A stretch of DNA of 64,000 nt, taken from Pseudomonas migulae. GTDB taxonomy: Bacteria > Pseudomonadota > Gammaproteobacteria > Pseudomonadales > Pseudomonadaceae. The stretch is from NCBI RefSeq assembly GCF_024169315.1, contig NZ_JALJWR010000001.1, positions 2,902,501 through 2,966,500 on the forward strand. The letters are read 5' to 3'. Below are positions 31,598-42,744 of the stretch, in pieces. Below the pieces are notes generated by a model, which worked only from the letters and a program-made list of their open reading frames with translations, was not told where the DNA came from and searched no databases. The position numbers and the translations under genes are program-made. Within the stretch, counting starts at the first letter, position 1, and the number at the start of each line of letters is the position of its first letter.

Positions 31598-31688
31598 CTG
31601 TGGGAGCGGGCTTGCTCGCGAAGGCGGCGTGTCATTCAGCATTAATGTTGGCTGACCCACCGCCTTCGCGAGCAAGCCCGCTCCCACA
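31598..31688. repeat. REP doublet between panC and panD
   Basis: CTGTGGGAGCGGGCTTGCTCGCGAAGG and its inverted partner, with the spacer GCGTGTCATTCAGC...TGTTGGCTGACCCACCGCC. It interrupts panBC and panD, which are otherwise co-oriented. Confidence 0.92.
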
Positions 31689-31779
31689 TTCGATCTACGT
31701 CGGCTTCCAGATCGTATTGCTGCCCACATTGCCTTCGGGCAAACTGCCCGCCGTTCGATTCCGACCTGGGGAAACACTC

Positions 31780-32160
31780 ATGCACGCCATCATGCTCAAG
31801 GCCAAGCTGCATCGCGCCGAAGTCACCCACGCAGTGCTCGATTACGAAGGTTCCTGCGCCATCGACGGCGATTGGCTGGACCTGTCCGGCATCCGTGAAT
31901 ACGAACAGATCCAGATCTACAACGTCGACAACGGCGAACGCTTCACCACCTACGCGATTCGTGGCGAAGCCGGCTCGCGCATGATTTCGGTCAACGGTGC
32001 CGCGGCGCATAAGGCCAAGGTTGGCGACCGTGTGATCATCTGCGCTTACGCTCACTACAGTGAAGCCGAGCTGCTCAACTTCAAGCCGCGCATGCTCTAC
32101 ATGGCGCCGGGTAACGAGTTGAGCCACACCAGCAATGCCATTCCGGTTCAGGTCGCCTGA
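31780..32160 (+). CDS. panD: Aspartate 1-decarboxylase (pyruvoyl enzyme)
   Basis: 126 residues. Self-cleaves between Gly24 and Ser25 ([10 protein letters not shown]) to form the pyruvoyl group; Tyr58-region residues follow in the normal order ([26 protein letters not shown]). Makes beta-alanine from aspartate for PanC. Start ATG at 31780 ([13 protein letters not shown]); the frame open back to 31600 runs over the REP doublet and is not coding. Confidence 0.97.
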   Translation: MHAIMLKAKLHRAEVTHAVLDYEGSCAIDGDWLDLSGIREYEQIQIYNVDNGERFTTYAIRGEAGSRMISVNGAAAHKAKVGDRVIICAYAHYSEAELLNFKPRMLYMAPGNELSHTSNAIPVQVA

Positions 32161-32177
32161 CCGAACCTTCTCTTCCG

Positions 32178-32235
32178 TTTGTCGGACCGTTCCCTGCTTT
32201 ATGTATAAAAAAGTACCGGGAACGGGTCAGACAAA
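32178..32235. other. Long imperfect inverted repeat between panD and pgi
   Basis: TTTGTCGGACCGTTCCC and GGGAACGGGTCAGACAAA are nearly complementary (about 16 of 17 pairs with one bulge) around a 23-base A/T-rich centre containing TATAAAAAA. No T run follows on either side, so it is not an ordinary terminator; an operator or mRNA structure at the pgi promoter is possible. Confidence 0.5.
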
Positions 32236-32381
32236 GTCAAGACAGATCGCAGCGCGAGGTTTACTGTATTCGCCCTGTGCCATGAAATCGTGTCGACGCA
32301 GTTGACCGGACGCCCACCCACAGCGCTCCGGGATTTTTTAGTGTTCAAAAGGCCGTTCAAGTAAAAAGGAAACCCGCAGCG

Positions 32382-34046
32382 ATGGCGTACTACCGCACTC
32401 CTCACGACGTGACCGCTCTGCCCGCCTGGCAAGCGTTGAATGACCACCGCCAAGCCATGCAGGATTTCAGCATGCGCGAAGCCTTTAATGCCGACCCGCA
32501 GCGCTTTACTCAATTCACCCTCAGCAGCTGCGGTCTGTTTCTCGACTATTCGAAGAACCTGATCAACACCGAGACCCGCGATCTGCTGGTAGGCCTGGCT
32601 AACGAAGTCGACCTTCAGGGCGCGATCAAAGCGCTGTTCGACGGCGAGATCGTCAACTCTTCCGAAGGTCGCCCGGCCCTGCACACCGCGCTGCGCCGCC
32701 CGGTTGGCGAGAAGTTGTCGGTCAACGGCGTCAACGTGATGCCCGAAGTACACAAGGTGTTGAACAAGATCACCGACCTCGTGGGCCGGATCCACGACGG
32801 TCTGTGGCGCGGTTACACCGAGAAGCCGATCACCGACGTGGTGAACATCGGCATCGGTGGCTCGTTCCTCGGCCCGGAGCTGGTCTCCGAAGCGCTGTTG
32901 TCCTACGCCCAGAAAGGCGTGCGCTGCCATTACCTGGCGAACATCGACGGCACTGAGCTCCATGAACTGACCATGAAGCTGCGCGCCGAGACCACGCTGT
33001 TCATCGTTTCGTCGAAATCCTTCAACACCCTCGAAACCCTGAAGAATGCCCAGGCCGCTCGCGCCTGGTACCTGGCTCAGGGCGGTTCGGAAGCCGAGTT
33101 GTACCGTCACTTCATCGCCGTCTCCAGCAACAACGCGGCGGCCGTGGCGTTCGGTATCCGCGAAGAAAACATCTTCCCGATGTGGGACTGGGTGGGCGGT
33201 CGTTACTCGCTGTGGTCGGCCATCGGTTTGCCGATCGCCCTGGCCATCGGTATGTCGAACTTCAAGGAACTGCTGTCCGGTGCCTACACCATGGACCAGC
33301 ATTTCCAGAGCGCGCCTTTCGAACAGAACATGCCGGTGCTGCTGGCCTTGCTCGGCGTCTGGTATGGCAACTTCTGGGGCGCGCAAAGCCACGCGATCCT
33401 GCCGTACGACCACTACCTGCGCAACATCACCAAGCACTTGCAACAGCTGGACATGGAATCCAACGGCAAGAGCGTGCGCCAGGACGGCACGCCGGTGTCC
33501 ACCGACACCGGTCCCGTGATCTGGGGCGGCGTGGGTTGCAACGGTCAGCACGCGTATCACCAGTTGCTGCACCAGGGCACCCAACTGATCCCGGCCGACT
33601 TCATCGTGCCGATCGTCAGTTTCAACCCGGTGTCCGATCACCACCAGTGGCTGTACGCCAACTGCCTGTCGCAAAGCCAGGCACTGATGCTTGGCAAGAC
33701 CCGCGCCGAGGCCGAAGCCGAACTGCGTGACAAGGGCATGGCCGAAGCGGACGTGCAGAAACTCGCGCCGCACAAGGTGATCCCGGGCAACCGTCCGAGC
33801 AACACGCTGGTGGTCGAACGCATCAGCCCCCGTCGTCTCGGCGCACTGGTGGCGATGTACGAACACAAAGTCTTCGTGCAGAGCGTGGTCTGGGGCATCA
33901 ACGCCTTCGACCAGTGGGGCGTGGAGCTGGGCAAAGAGTTGGGCAAAGGCGTCTACAACCGTCTGGTCGGCAGCGAAGAAACCCCGGCTGACGATGCGTC
34001 GACCCAAGGGCTGATCAATTACTTCCGTGGTCGTCACCGCGGGTGA
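32382..34046 (+). CDS. pgi: Glucose-6-phosphate isomerase
   Basis: 554 residues, the long proteobacterial form. Signatures [63 protein letters not shown] and [18 protein letters not shown] ([14 protein letters not shown] here). Interconverts glucose-6-phosphate and fructose-6-phosphate; in Pseudomonas it works in the gluconeogenic and cyclic Entner-Doudoroff direction. AAAAGGA precedes the ATG. The long antisense frame over it is a shadow. Confidence 0.98.
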   Translation: MAYYRTPHDVTALPAWQALNDHRQAMQDFSMREAFNADPQRFTQFTLSSCGLFLDYSKNLINTETRDLLVGLANEVDLQGAIKALFDGEIVNSSEGRPALHTALRRPVGEKLSVNGVNVMPEVHKVLNKITDLVGRIHDGLWRGYTEKPITDVVNIGIGGSFLGPELVSEALLSYAQKGVRCHYLANIDGTELHELTMKLRAETTLFIVSSKSFNTLETLKNAQAARAWYLAQGGSEAELYRHFIAVSSNNAAAVAFGIREENIFPMWDWVGGRYSLWSAIGLPIALAIGMSNFKELLSGAYTMDQHFQSAPFEQNMPVLLALLGVWYGNFWGAQSHAILPYDHYLRNITKHLQQLDMESNGKSVRQDGTPVSTDTGPVIWGGVGCNGQHAYHQLLHQGTQLIPADFIVPIVSFNPVSDHHQWLYANCLSQSQALMLGKTRAEAEAELRDKGMAEADVQKLAPHKVIPGNRPSNTLVVERISPRRLGALVAMYEHKVFVQSVVWGINAFDQWGVELGKELGKGVYNRLVGSEETPADDASTQGLINYFRGRHRG

Positions 34047-34068
34047 TTCGACGGTTCACTGCTATCCC

Positions 34069-34160
34069 CTGTGAGAGCGGGCTTCCTCGCGAATGCGGTG
34101 TGTCATTCAACGATGATGTTGACTGACACACCGCATTCGCGAGGAAGCCCGCTCCCACAG
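34069..34160. repeat. REP doublet between pgi and acs
   Basis: CTGTGAGAGCGGGCTTCCTCGCGAA and TTCGCGAGGAAGCCCGCTCCCACAG with the spacer GTGTGTCATTCAACG...GTTGACTGACACACCGC. Variant core GCTTCCTCGCGAA with a matching change in the other arm (compensated). Confidence 0.92.
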
Positions 34161-34220
34161 TTGTTTTGTGTCTGGCTTGAACCCTTTCGCTACTCGGCGC
34201 ATCTTTAGATCTTGTCGTGC

Positions 34221-34237
34221 AAACAAGAATAAGGAAC
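34221..34237 (+). promoter_or_regulatory. A-rich Hfq/Crc-type motif at the acs ribosome site
   Basis: AAACAAGAATAAGGAA fits repeated AAN triplets and includes the AAGGA ribosome-binding bases, 5-20 bases before the acs ATG. Catabolite repression by Hfq/Crc acts through such motifs; binding here is inferred. Confidence 0.5.
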
Positions 34238-34241
34238 CGTC

Positions 34242-36179
<1,938 letters not shown>

Positions 36180-36190
36180 CGCACCACCCT

Positions 36191-36292
36191 TTGTAGGAGG
36201 GAGCTTGCTCGCGATGAACTCAAGCGCACCGCGTTTATTCGAGAAAACGCGTTATCGTTAACGTCCTTCGCGAGCAGGGGAGCTCCCACAGG
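36191..36292. repeat. Degenerate REP doublet after acs
   Basis: TTGTAGGAGGGAGCTTGCTCGCGA and TTCGCGAGCAGGGGAGCTCCCACAG. The arms have diverged from each other more than in the other pairs (GTAGG on the left, GTGGG on the right). A CGCGTTTATTCGAGAAAACGCG hairpin lies in the spacer. Confidence 0.8.
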
Positions 36293-36339
36293 GGAGCATT
36301 ACAAAATTTGCCGCGCATTTTTTTCACCACTGAGTCGCC

Positions 36340-37212
36340 ATGGAATTCATCCGCAGCCGCATCGAAACCCAGGTCATGAGCCTCACCGGACTGTCCCTCG
36401 GCAAGCTCGACCTGGAAAACCCCAAGGGCGACCCCGGCCTGTTCGGTCCCGATTCGGTGAGTTGGCAGGTTCACGGCGACTTCAGCAGCATGCTCATCGG
36501 CGGGATCAGCGCGCTGATGCTGCAGGCCCTGCACCCATTGGCACTGGCCGGGGTCTGGGACCATTCGAATTTTCGCGAGGACATGCTCGGTCGCTTGCGG
36601 CGAACCGGGCAGTTCATTTCCGGCACCACGTTCGGCTCGCGTAAAGACGCCGACTGGCTGATCGAGAAAGTCCGAACCATCCACCTGCAAGTAACCGGCA
36701 CCGCGCCGGATGGCCGGCCTTACGCCGCCAGTGATCCCGATCTGCTGACCTGGGTGCATGTGGCCGAGGTCAGCAACTTCCTCGCTGCGCATTTGCGTTA
36801 CCGCAATCCGCACCTGTCTGCGGCCGATCAGGACCGTTACTACAATGAAATCGCCTTGATCGCCGAACGCTTGGGCGCCCGTGATGTGCCCCGTTCGCGA
36901 CAGGAAATAGCCGAGTACCTTGAACGTATTCGCCCACAACTGCTGTGCGACGAACGCAGTCGCGAGGTGTTGCGACTGTTGTTGAATGCCCCGGCCCCCA
37001 GCCGTCTGGCCAAGCCGTTCGGTGGGTTGATGATGCAGGCGGGCATCGACCTGCTGCCGGACTGGGCCAGTGACATGCTGGGCGTGCGCCAGAGCCCGCT
37101 GCAACGCACGTTGATCCGCGCCAGCATCAACCGCAGCGCGCCGATGCTGCGCTGGGCGGTGCGCAATGGCTCGGCGCATCGGGCGAAGCGGCGGATGGGT
37201 CTGCTCATCTGA
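36340..37212 (+). CDS. DUF2236 / MpaB-type oxygenase-like protein
   Basis: 290 residues. Resembles the family of rubber oxygenase (latex-clearing) and MpaB-like proteins: residues FGPDSVSWQVHGDFSSMLIGG, LMLQALHPLALAGVWDHSNF, RRTGQFISGTTFG and VHVAEVSNFLAAHLRY. Conserved histidines (HP, DHS, VHV) could bind b-type haem. Function in Pseudomonas unknown. Flanked on both sides by REP doublets, so transcribed alone. Confidence 0.8.
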   Translation: MEFIRSRIETQVMSLTGLSLGKLDLENPKGDPGLFGPDSVSWQVHGDFSSMLIGGISALMLQALHPLALAGVWDHSNFREDMLGRLRRTGQFISGTTFGSRKDADWLIEKVRTIHLQVTGTAPDGRPYAASDPDLLTWVHVAEVSNFLAAHLRYRNPHLSAADQDRYYNEIALIAERLGARDVPRSRQEIAEYLERIRPQLLCDERSREVLRLLLNAPAPSRLAKPFGGLMMQAGIDLLPDWASDMLGVRQSPLQRTLIRASINRSAPMLRWAVRNGSAHRAKRRMGLLI

Positions 37213-37221
37213 TCCAGATTT

Positions 37222-37313
37222 TTGTAGGAGCGAGGCTTGCCCGCGAAGAAGGCAACGCGGTCTGCCTGATACACAACGTCATCGTTCTTCGCGGGCAAGC
37301 CTCGCTCCTACAA
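37222..37313. repeat. REP doublet upstream of the methyltransferase
   Basis: TTGTAGGAGCGAGGCTTGCCCGCGAAGAA and TTCTTCGCGGGCAAGCCTCGCTCCTACAA. The core is GCCCGCGAA instead of GCTCGCGAA, changed in both arms. Confidence 0.92.
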
Positions 37314-37378
37314 GTCCTCTCGTGCGCAAGCTGTTAAACTCCCGCGCCAAATCCCGTCCCTCCTGCAAGGCGCCCAGC

Positions 37379-38395
37379 ATGTCTTCCTTGAATCAGGCGC
37401 TGCGCGCCGCCCTCGATCATCGCCAGGACCTGCTTGCCGAACTGCATCAGCAAGGCACCGATTGCTATCGCCTGTTCCATGGCAGCCAGGAAGGCGCCGG
37501 CGGCCTGACCATCGACCGCTACGGCCCGCAGTTGTTGGTGCAGAGCTTTCACCAGGCACTGGAGCGCGATGCCCTGCTGCAACTGCACGAAACGATCAAT
37601 CAACACCTGGGCTTCGAAACCCTGCTGGTCTACAACGACCGCTCCCGGGGCAACTCGCGCATCGACCGTGAAGACACCGTTTACCGGGCTGACGAAGCCG
37701 CCCTGCAAGACCTGGTCGGTCACGAATGGGGCCTGAATTACCGGGTTCGCGGCCGCCACGCCGGTCAGGACCCGCTGCTGTTCCTCGACCTGCGCAACAC
37801 CCGCGGCTGGGTCAAGGAACACAGCAAGAATAAAAGCGTGCTCAACCTGTTTGCCTACACCTGCGGCGTCGGCCTGAGCGCTGCGGCCGGTGGCGCGAGC
37901 GAGGTGTGCAACCTCGATTTCGCCGAGGGCAATCTGGCGGTAGGCCGCGAAAACGGTCTGCTCAATCCGCAGTTGCCGACCATGCAGTTCATCCAGTCAG
38001 ATTACTTCCCGGCCATTCGCCAGCTCGCCGGCCTGCCCATCAGCCAGCGCCGCGGGCAGAAATTGCCGAGCTATCAACGCCTGGAACAACGTCAATACGA
38101 CCTGGTTCTGCTGGACCCACCGGCCTGGGCCAAGAGCGCTTTCGGCACCGTCGACCTGTTGCGCGACTATCAGAGCCTGCTCAAACCCGCGCTGCTGACC
38201 ACCGCCGACAATGGCGTGCTGATCTGCTGCAACAACCTGGCAAAAGTCAGCATGGACGACTGGCGCGAGCAGGTTTTGCGTTGCGCGGAGAAAGCCGGGC
38301 GACCGGTGCGCGAGTGGACGGTGATGAAACCGGGCGGCGATTTCCCGTCCATGGATCAACAGCCTCCGCTGAAAACCCTGATCCTGCAGCTCTGA
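37379..38395 (+). CDS. Class I SAM-dependent (rRNA-type) methyltransferase
   Basis: 338 residues. Methyltransferase related to RlmI/RlmK-type enzymes: an N-terminal RNA-binding-like part (YRLFHGSQEGAGGLTIDRYG), the SAM motif VLNLFAYTCGVGLSAAAGG (about residues 161-179), LDFAEGNLAVG, and the catalytic-type LLDPPAWAKS. Probably methylates a ribosomal RNA base, but the site is not known. The ATG at 37379 is preferred over the in-frame 37166, which reads through the REP doublet. Confidence 0.85.
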   Translation: MSSLNQALRAALDHRQDLLAELHQQGTDCYRLFHGSQEGAGGLTIDRYGPQLLVQSFHQALERDALLQLHETINQHLGFETLLVYNDRSRGNSRIDREDTVYRADEAALQDLVGHEWGLNYRVRGRHAGQDPLLFLDLRNTRGWVKEHSKNKSVLNLFAYTCGVGLSAAAGGASEVCNLDFAEGNLAVGRENGLLNPQLPTMQFIQSDYFPAIRQLAGLPISQRRGQKLPSYQRLEQRQYDLVLLDPPAWAKSAFGTVDLLRDYQSLLKPALLTTADNGVLICCNNLAKVSMDDWREQVLRCAEKAGRPVREWTVMKPGGDFPSMDQQPPLKTLILQL

Positions 38396-38488
38396 AAACC
38401 CGCGGCAAAATCAGATAAATCCGATAACGCGTGGTTACTTCGGAACCGGATTCGCGTGCCATACTCCAACGCACTCCGATTCAGACAG

Positions 38489-41437
38489 ATGAAGCCACAC
38501 ATGCCCAAAGGATTGATCCGCGCTATCGGCGCCTTGTTGACTGCTCTGGCCCTCTACAGCCTGCTGGGGTTTCTGATTTTGCCGGGCATCGCATTGCGGG
38601 TTGCCAACCAGCAACTGGCCAACTACGCCACGACGCCGGCGACCATTCAGCGAATCGAACTCAACCCCTTCAGTCTTGAAGTCACACTGTGGGGCCTGAT
38701 CATCGGCGAGCCGGGCAAGGAACAGGTCGGCTTCGAACGCCTGTACGCCAACCTGCAGATCGACAGCCTGTGGACCAAAGCGCTGCATCTGTCGGATATC
38801 GAACTGGACAAACCCAAGACCGAAATCCTCTTCGGCAAGGACGGCAAGCTCAATCTGCTCGGTCTGTTCAAAATCCCCGCCAGCGAGCCGACGCCGGCCG
38901 ACCCGAACGCCAAACCGTTCCCGTTGCGCATCGAGCGGATCAAACTGGCTGACGGTGTCGTGCATTTCAAGGATGACCGTCCCAGCGAAGCCATCGAGTT
39001 CCTCTACGACAAACTCGATTTCGAGCTGAACAACCTCAGCACCCTGCCCGAAGACAGTGCCGACATGACCCTTGTGGCCATCGGCCCGAACGGTGGGCAG
39101 CTCGACTGGACCGGTAATTTCAGCCTGATCCCGATCGCCTCCGAAGGTAAGCTGAAAATCACCGACGGCCAGATGAAAGCCTTTTGGCCCTATGTGCGTG
39201 ACGCGCTGCCGCTGGTGCTGGAAAACGGCGTGCTGAACCTCAGCACCGACTACAAACTCAACCTGTCCAAGGAAACCGAGCTGCTGCTGAGCAACGTCGC
39301 GGTTAGTGTCGCGCCCTTCGCCATCAACGCTCCGGACGGTCGACCGCTGGCGAAACTCGCGCGACTCGACATCAGCGACACCACCGTGGACCTGGCCAAG
39401 CAGCAAGTCGTGGTTGGCAAGATCCGCAGCAACAAACTGGAAACCTGGGCGGCGCTTGAAGCTGACGGCCAACTCGACTGGCAGAAACTGTTCGCCAGCC
39501 AACCGTCCAAAGAAGCGACCAAGGCCAAAGCCGAACCCGTCAGCACGCCAGCCGCCGCCGACTCGCCGAAAACACCTGCCGCGCCGAGCAAGCCTTGGCA
39601 GGTATTGCTCAAAGACGTGCAGCTGCGCGATTACCAGGTGCACCTGGCCGACCGCAAAGCACAACCCGCCGTGACGCTCGACCTGAACCCGCTGAACCTG
39701 GACCTGCAGAATTTCGACAGCCTCAATGGCTCGCCTTTTACCCTCAAGCTCGACACCGGCGTGGGCAAGCAAGGCAAGATCACCGCCGATGGCGAGGTCA
39801 ATCTGGCCCCGGTCAGCGCCAGACTCAACGTGCAGACCAAGGACATCGACCTGCGGGTTGCCCAGTCCTACATCAACCCGTTCATTCGCCTCGAACTGCG
39901 CAGCGGCATGCTGGGCAGCGACCTGGCGGTCAACCTGAAAAGCACCGAACCGCTGGCGCTCAGCGTGACAGGACGCGCGCAGATCGATCAGTTGCACACC
40001 CTCGACACCCTGAAAACCCGCGACTTCCTCAAGTGGCAGCAGGTGGTGGTCGAAGGCTTGAATTATCAGCACGGCGACAGCCTGTCGATCGACCGGATCA
40101 ACCTGTTCCAGCCCTATGTGCGTTTCATGATCAACGATGATCGCACCACCAACGTCGATGACCTGCTGATCCCGCAGCCGCCCGACTCCGGTGCCAAAAC
40201 GGCCGCCGCCAAACCCGCCAGCAAGGACAAACCGCTGGGCATTCACATTGGCGGTATTGCCATCAATGACGGCTCGGCCAATTTCGCCGACTTCAGTCTG
40301 ACCCCGAACTTCGCCACCGCCGTGCAACAGCTCAACGGCCAAATCGGCACCATCGACAGCCGTCAGGCGAAACCGGCGACCGTGGACATCAAAGGCAAGG
40401 TCGATCGCTACGCGCCGGTGACCATCAAGGGCTCGGTCAATCCGTTCGATCCGATGGCCAGCCTCGACATCGCCACCAGTTTCAAACGGGTGGAACTGAC
40501 CACGCTGACCCCCTACTCCGGCAAGTTCGCCGGCTACCGTATCCGCAAGGGCCGGCTCAATCTCGACCTGCATTACCTGATCACCAAAGGCCAGCTCAAG
40601 GCTGAAAACAAAGTGGTGGTCGAGCAATTGCAACTCGGCGAAAAAGTCGACAGCCCGGACGCTGTCAGCCTGCCGTTGAAACTGGCGATCGCCCTGCTCA
40701 AGGACGTCGACGGCAAGATTTCCATCGAACTGCCGGTCACCGGCGACCTCAACAATCCACAGTTCAGCGTCATGCCGATTGTCTGGCAGACCCTGCGCAA
40801 CCTGATCGTCAAGGCCGCCGCCGCACCGTTCAAAATGATCGGCGGGCTGGTCAGTGGCGGCGGTTCGGAAGACCTGGGCACGGTCTCGTTCACGCCGGGA
40901 TCCAGCGACTTGAGCAAGGAGGCCGAGGGTTCGCTGGTCAAGCTGTCCCAGGCCCTCAAGGAACGCCCTGCCCTGCGCCTGGAAATCGAAGGCACCGCTG
41001 CCGCCAGCAGTGATGGTCCGCCGATCGCCGAGCAACGCCTGGAACGCGAATACCAGTACAACTACTACAAGATGCTCCAGCGTCGCGGCGACAAGGTGCC
41101 GGCGCAGGCTTCGTTGCTGCAAGTACCGGACGGCGAGAAAGGCGCGCTGCTGGAAGGCATCTACCGCACCCGCCTGAAAGTCCAGCCGCCCGCCGAATGG
41201 AAGGATCTGGGCAAGGAAGAACGCACTGCGAAAATGCGTGCGGACGTGATCAAGTTCTGGAGTACCAGCGACGTGCTGTTGCGGCAACTGGGCCAGGACC
41301 GCGCCAGCAGCATCAAGGATTATCTCGTCGATAAGGGCCAGCTGGCCGACGACCGCGTTTATTTCATCGACGCCAGCCTCGGCGAAGCGGAAAGTGACGG
41401 TAAGGTGGTGACACCACTGCATCTGGACGCCGAGTGA
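38489..41437 (+). CDS. AsmA-like DUF748 protein
   Basis: 982 residues. One N-terminal membrane helix (LLTALALYSLLGFLILPGIAL), then a long periplasmic beta-rich region with repeated DUF748 blocks (NPFSLEVTLWGLIIG; ERIKLADGVVHFKDD; IGGIAINDGSANFADFSL; IKGSVNPFDPMASLDI) typical of AsmA/TamB-type bridge proteins, thought to move lipids between membranes. The C-terminus has an OmpA-like stretch (VSFTPGSSDLSKEAEGSLVKLSQALKE; split here). Ser/Ala/Pro-rich linkers near 345-370 and 585-600. Coupled by a one-base overlap to DUF2845. The exact start (38489 or 38501) is uncertain. Confidence 0.88.
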   Translation: MKPHMPKGLIRAIGALLTALALYSLLGFLILPGIALRVANQQLANYATTPATIQRIELNPFSLEVTLWGLIIGEPGKEQVGFERLYANLQIDSLWTKALHLSDIELDKPKTEILFGKDGKLNLLGLFKIPASEPTPADPNAKPFPLRIERIKLADGVVHFKDDRPSEAIEFLYDKLDFELNNLSTLPEDSADMTLVAIGPNGGQLDWTGNFSLIPIASEGKLKITDGQMKAFWPYVRDALPLVLENGVLNLSTDYKLNLSKETELLLSNVAVSVAPFAINAPDGRPLAKLARLDISDTTVDLAKQQVVVGKIRSNKLETWAALEADGQLDWQKLFASQPSKEATKAKAEPVSTPAAADSPKTPAAPSKPWQVLLKDVQLRDYQVHLADRKAQPAVTLDLNPLNLDLQNFDSLNGSPFTLKLDTGVGKQGKITADGEVNLAPVSARLNVQTKDIDLRVAQSYINPFIRLELRSGMLGSDLAVNLKSTEPLALSVTGRAQIDQLHTLDTLKTRDFLKWQQVVVEGLNYQHGDSLSIDRINLFQPYVRFMINDDRTTNVDDLLIPQPPDSGAKTAAAKPASKDKPLGIHIGGIAINDGSANFADFSLTPNFATAVQQLNGQIGTIDSRQAKPATVDIKGKVDRYAPVTIKGSVNPFDPMASLDIATSFKRVELTTLTPYSGKFAGYRIRKGRLNLDLHYLITKGQLKAENKVVVEQLQLGEKVDSPDAVSLPLKLAIALLKDVDGKISIELPVTGDLNNPQFSVMPIVWQTLRNLIVKAAAAPFKMIGGLVSGGGSEDLGTVSFTPGSSDLSKEAEGSLVKLSQALKERPALRLEIEGTAAASSDGPPIAEQRLEREYQYNYYKMLQRRGDKVPAQASLLQVPDGEKGALLEGIYRTRLKVQPPAEWKDLGKEERTAKMRADVIKFWSTSDVLLRQLGQDRASSIKDYLVDKGQLADDRVYFIDASLGEAESDGKVVTPLHLDAE

Positions 41438-41733
41438 TGATCAGACAATTGCTGTCGGGCCTGGCACTGACACTGGTGGCCAGCCAGGTCTCGGCCGCCG
41501 ATACCCTGCGCTGCGGCAGTCAGCTGGTCAGCGTCGGGGACAGGTCCAGCGAGGTGTTGCAGAAGTGCGGTGAGCCGGTCAGCCGCGATCTGTTGGGCTA
41601 CAAGCGCAGTGCCAATCGGCGGGAAGAGTTCCAGGTCGAGGAATGGACCTACGGGCCCAACGGCGGGATGTACCAGTACCTGCGGTTTGAAGGGAATCGG
41701 TTGAAGCAGATCACCAGCAAGCGCGGTAACTGA
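41437..41733 (+). CDS. DUF2845 small periplasmic protein
   Basis: 98 residues with a signal peptide (IRQLLSGLALTLVASQVSAA), then two cysteines (TLRCGSQLVSVGD; VLQKCGEPVS) and the VEEWTYGPNGGMYQYLRFE motif, resembling the SmpA/OmlA beta fold of DUF2845. Its ATG overlaps the stop of the DUF748 gene. Function unknown; the pairing suggests a shared envelope role. Confidence 0.85.
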   Translation: MIRQLLSGLALTLVASQVSAADTLRCGSQLVSVGDRSSEVLQKCGEPVSRDLLGYKRSANRREEFQVEEWTYGPNGGMYQYLRFEGNRLKQITSKRGN

Positions 41734-41765
41734 ACCCGACACAAAACCAAAAATGTGGAAGTGAA

Positions 41766-41889
41766 CCTGTGTGGCGAGGGGATTTATCCCCCGTTGGGTC
41801 CCGAAGCGGCCCCAAGTCTGTGACTACGGTGCCACTTAGCTTGCGACTGCTTCGCAGCCGAACGGGGATAAATCCCCTCACGACACAGG
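41766..41889. repeat. Long inverted repeat, second repeat family
   Basis: Outer arms CCTGTGTGGCGAGGGGATTTATCCCC and GGGGATAAATCCCCTC..GACACAGG are nearly perfect inverted copies; the middle carries TGCGACTGCTTCGCAG. It differs from the REP doublets. Similar GATTTATCCCC elements are frequent in fluorescent pseudomonads. With the hairpins after it, it fills the 330-base gap between DUF2845 and the BON gene. Confidence 0.85.
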
Positions 41890-41926
41890 CTCGCTCCGAC
41901 ATTGGTTTTGCGGTACCCACAATAGA

Positions 41927-41980
41927 ACAGGCCCCAAACACGAATGTCCGGGGCCTGTAATGGCCACATCCTTGTGGCCG
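41927..41980. terminator. Two hairpins between DUF2845 and the BON gene
   Basis: ACAGGCCCC / GGGGCCTGT (41927-41958) and GGCCAC-ATCCTT-GTGGCC (41963-41980). They lie between convergent genes and could end both transcripts; the T tracts are weak. Confidence 0.55.
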
Positions 41981-42063
41981 TCGCATGAACTCTCAAGTGG
42001 CGGTAGACGTATGACTTGGCTCGTCTACCGCGTCTTCTCCCGGTTCAGGCGAGAAGTCTTGCC

Positions 42064-42417
42064 TTACTCGGCTTTCAGGCCGTCAGCGGAGACCGCTTTG
42101 ACGCCTTTGATGTTCTTGGCGATTTTCACCGCAACTTCTTTTTGGGAGTCAGTCACGGCAGTGGTGGACGACAGGGAAACAACACCTTTGTTGGTTTCAA
42201 CCTTGATGTCGGTACCAGGAATGCCTTTTTCGGTCACCAGGTCAGCTTTGACTTTGGTGGTGATCCAGGTGTCGGAGGTAGCTTCCTTGGCTTCTGTCAC
42301 TTCACCCGCAGCCAGAACCATTGGAGCCTGGGTCGCTTGTGTTTGAGCGAATGCAGCGTTGGCCATGGTCAGGGTCAGCGCGGTAGCAGTAGCGGCAGCG
42401 ATAGCGAACTTCTTCAT
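42064..42417 (-). CDS. BON-domain periplasmic protein
   Basis: 117 residues. Signal peptide (MKKFAIAAATATALTLTMANAAFA), then one BON domain (DTWITTKVKADLVTEKGIPGTDIKVETNKGVVSLSS...VKAVS). OsmY-like proteins have two such domains; this one has one. BON domains bind phospholipid surfaces and are often stress-induced. The 330 bases upstream to pilA are A/T rich and include GTTTTTCCC and the pilA terminator. Confidence 0.9.
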   Translation of the reverse strand: MKKFAIAAATATALTLTMANAAFAQTQATQAPMVLAAGEVTEAKEATSDTWITTKVKADLVTEKGIPGTDIKVETNKGVVSLSSTTAVTDSQKEVAVKIAKNIKGVKAVSADGLKAE

Positions 42418-42689
42418 ACGAGTAACTCCTGTTTTTTCATAAAGTCTGCTGCGTGTCTTGTCAGCAGGGTTACTGGGTATATTGCGAACGCTGTGCCAAG
42501 TTTAAGACAGACAACAAATCGTTATAAATCAATAAGATACAGAAATGGCAAATTTTCGGAATCATGCAAATTGCATGACTTTGAATTTATGTACATGCAA
42601 GTTGCGGGTTTTGGCGTGGGCCTAAGGCCATGAATTTGCGGGGTTTTCTAATTCTTGCTGAGCATCGCGGCAAACTTGACGTTTTTCCC

Positions 42690-42722
42690 AAAAAAAATGC
42701 CCCATCTGACGATGAGGCATTC
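42690..42722 (-). terminator. Terminator of pilA
   Basis: Minus strand: AATGCCTCATC-GTCA-GATGGGGCATT with a run of eight T's, 22 bases after the pilA stop. The rest of 42418-42744 has no gene. Confidence 0.9.
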
Positions 42723-42744
42723 TTCTATTTACCCGTCTGCAGCA

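Noticed and set aside
32199..34037. 612-residue minus-strand frame
   Set aside because: Antisense shadow of pgi.
38435..41422. 995-residue minus-strand frame, as long as the real gene
   Set aside because: Antisense to the DUF748 gene; the plus strand has a membrane helix and family blocks in the expected order and is coupled to DUF2845.
41927..41980. A possible riboswitch between DUF2845 and the BON gene
   Set aside because: Lies between convergent 3' ends, so it cannot control a downstream start; better read as terminators.
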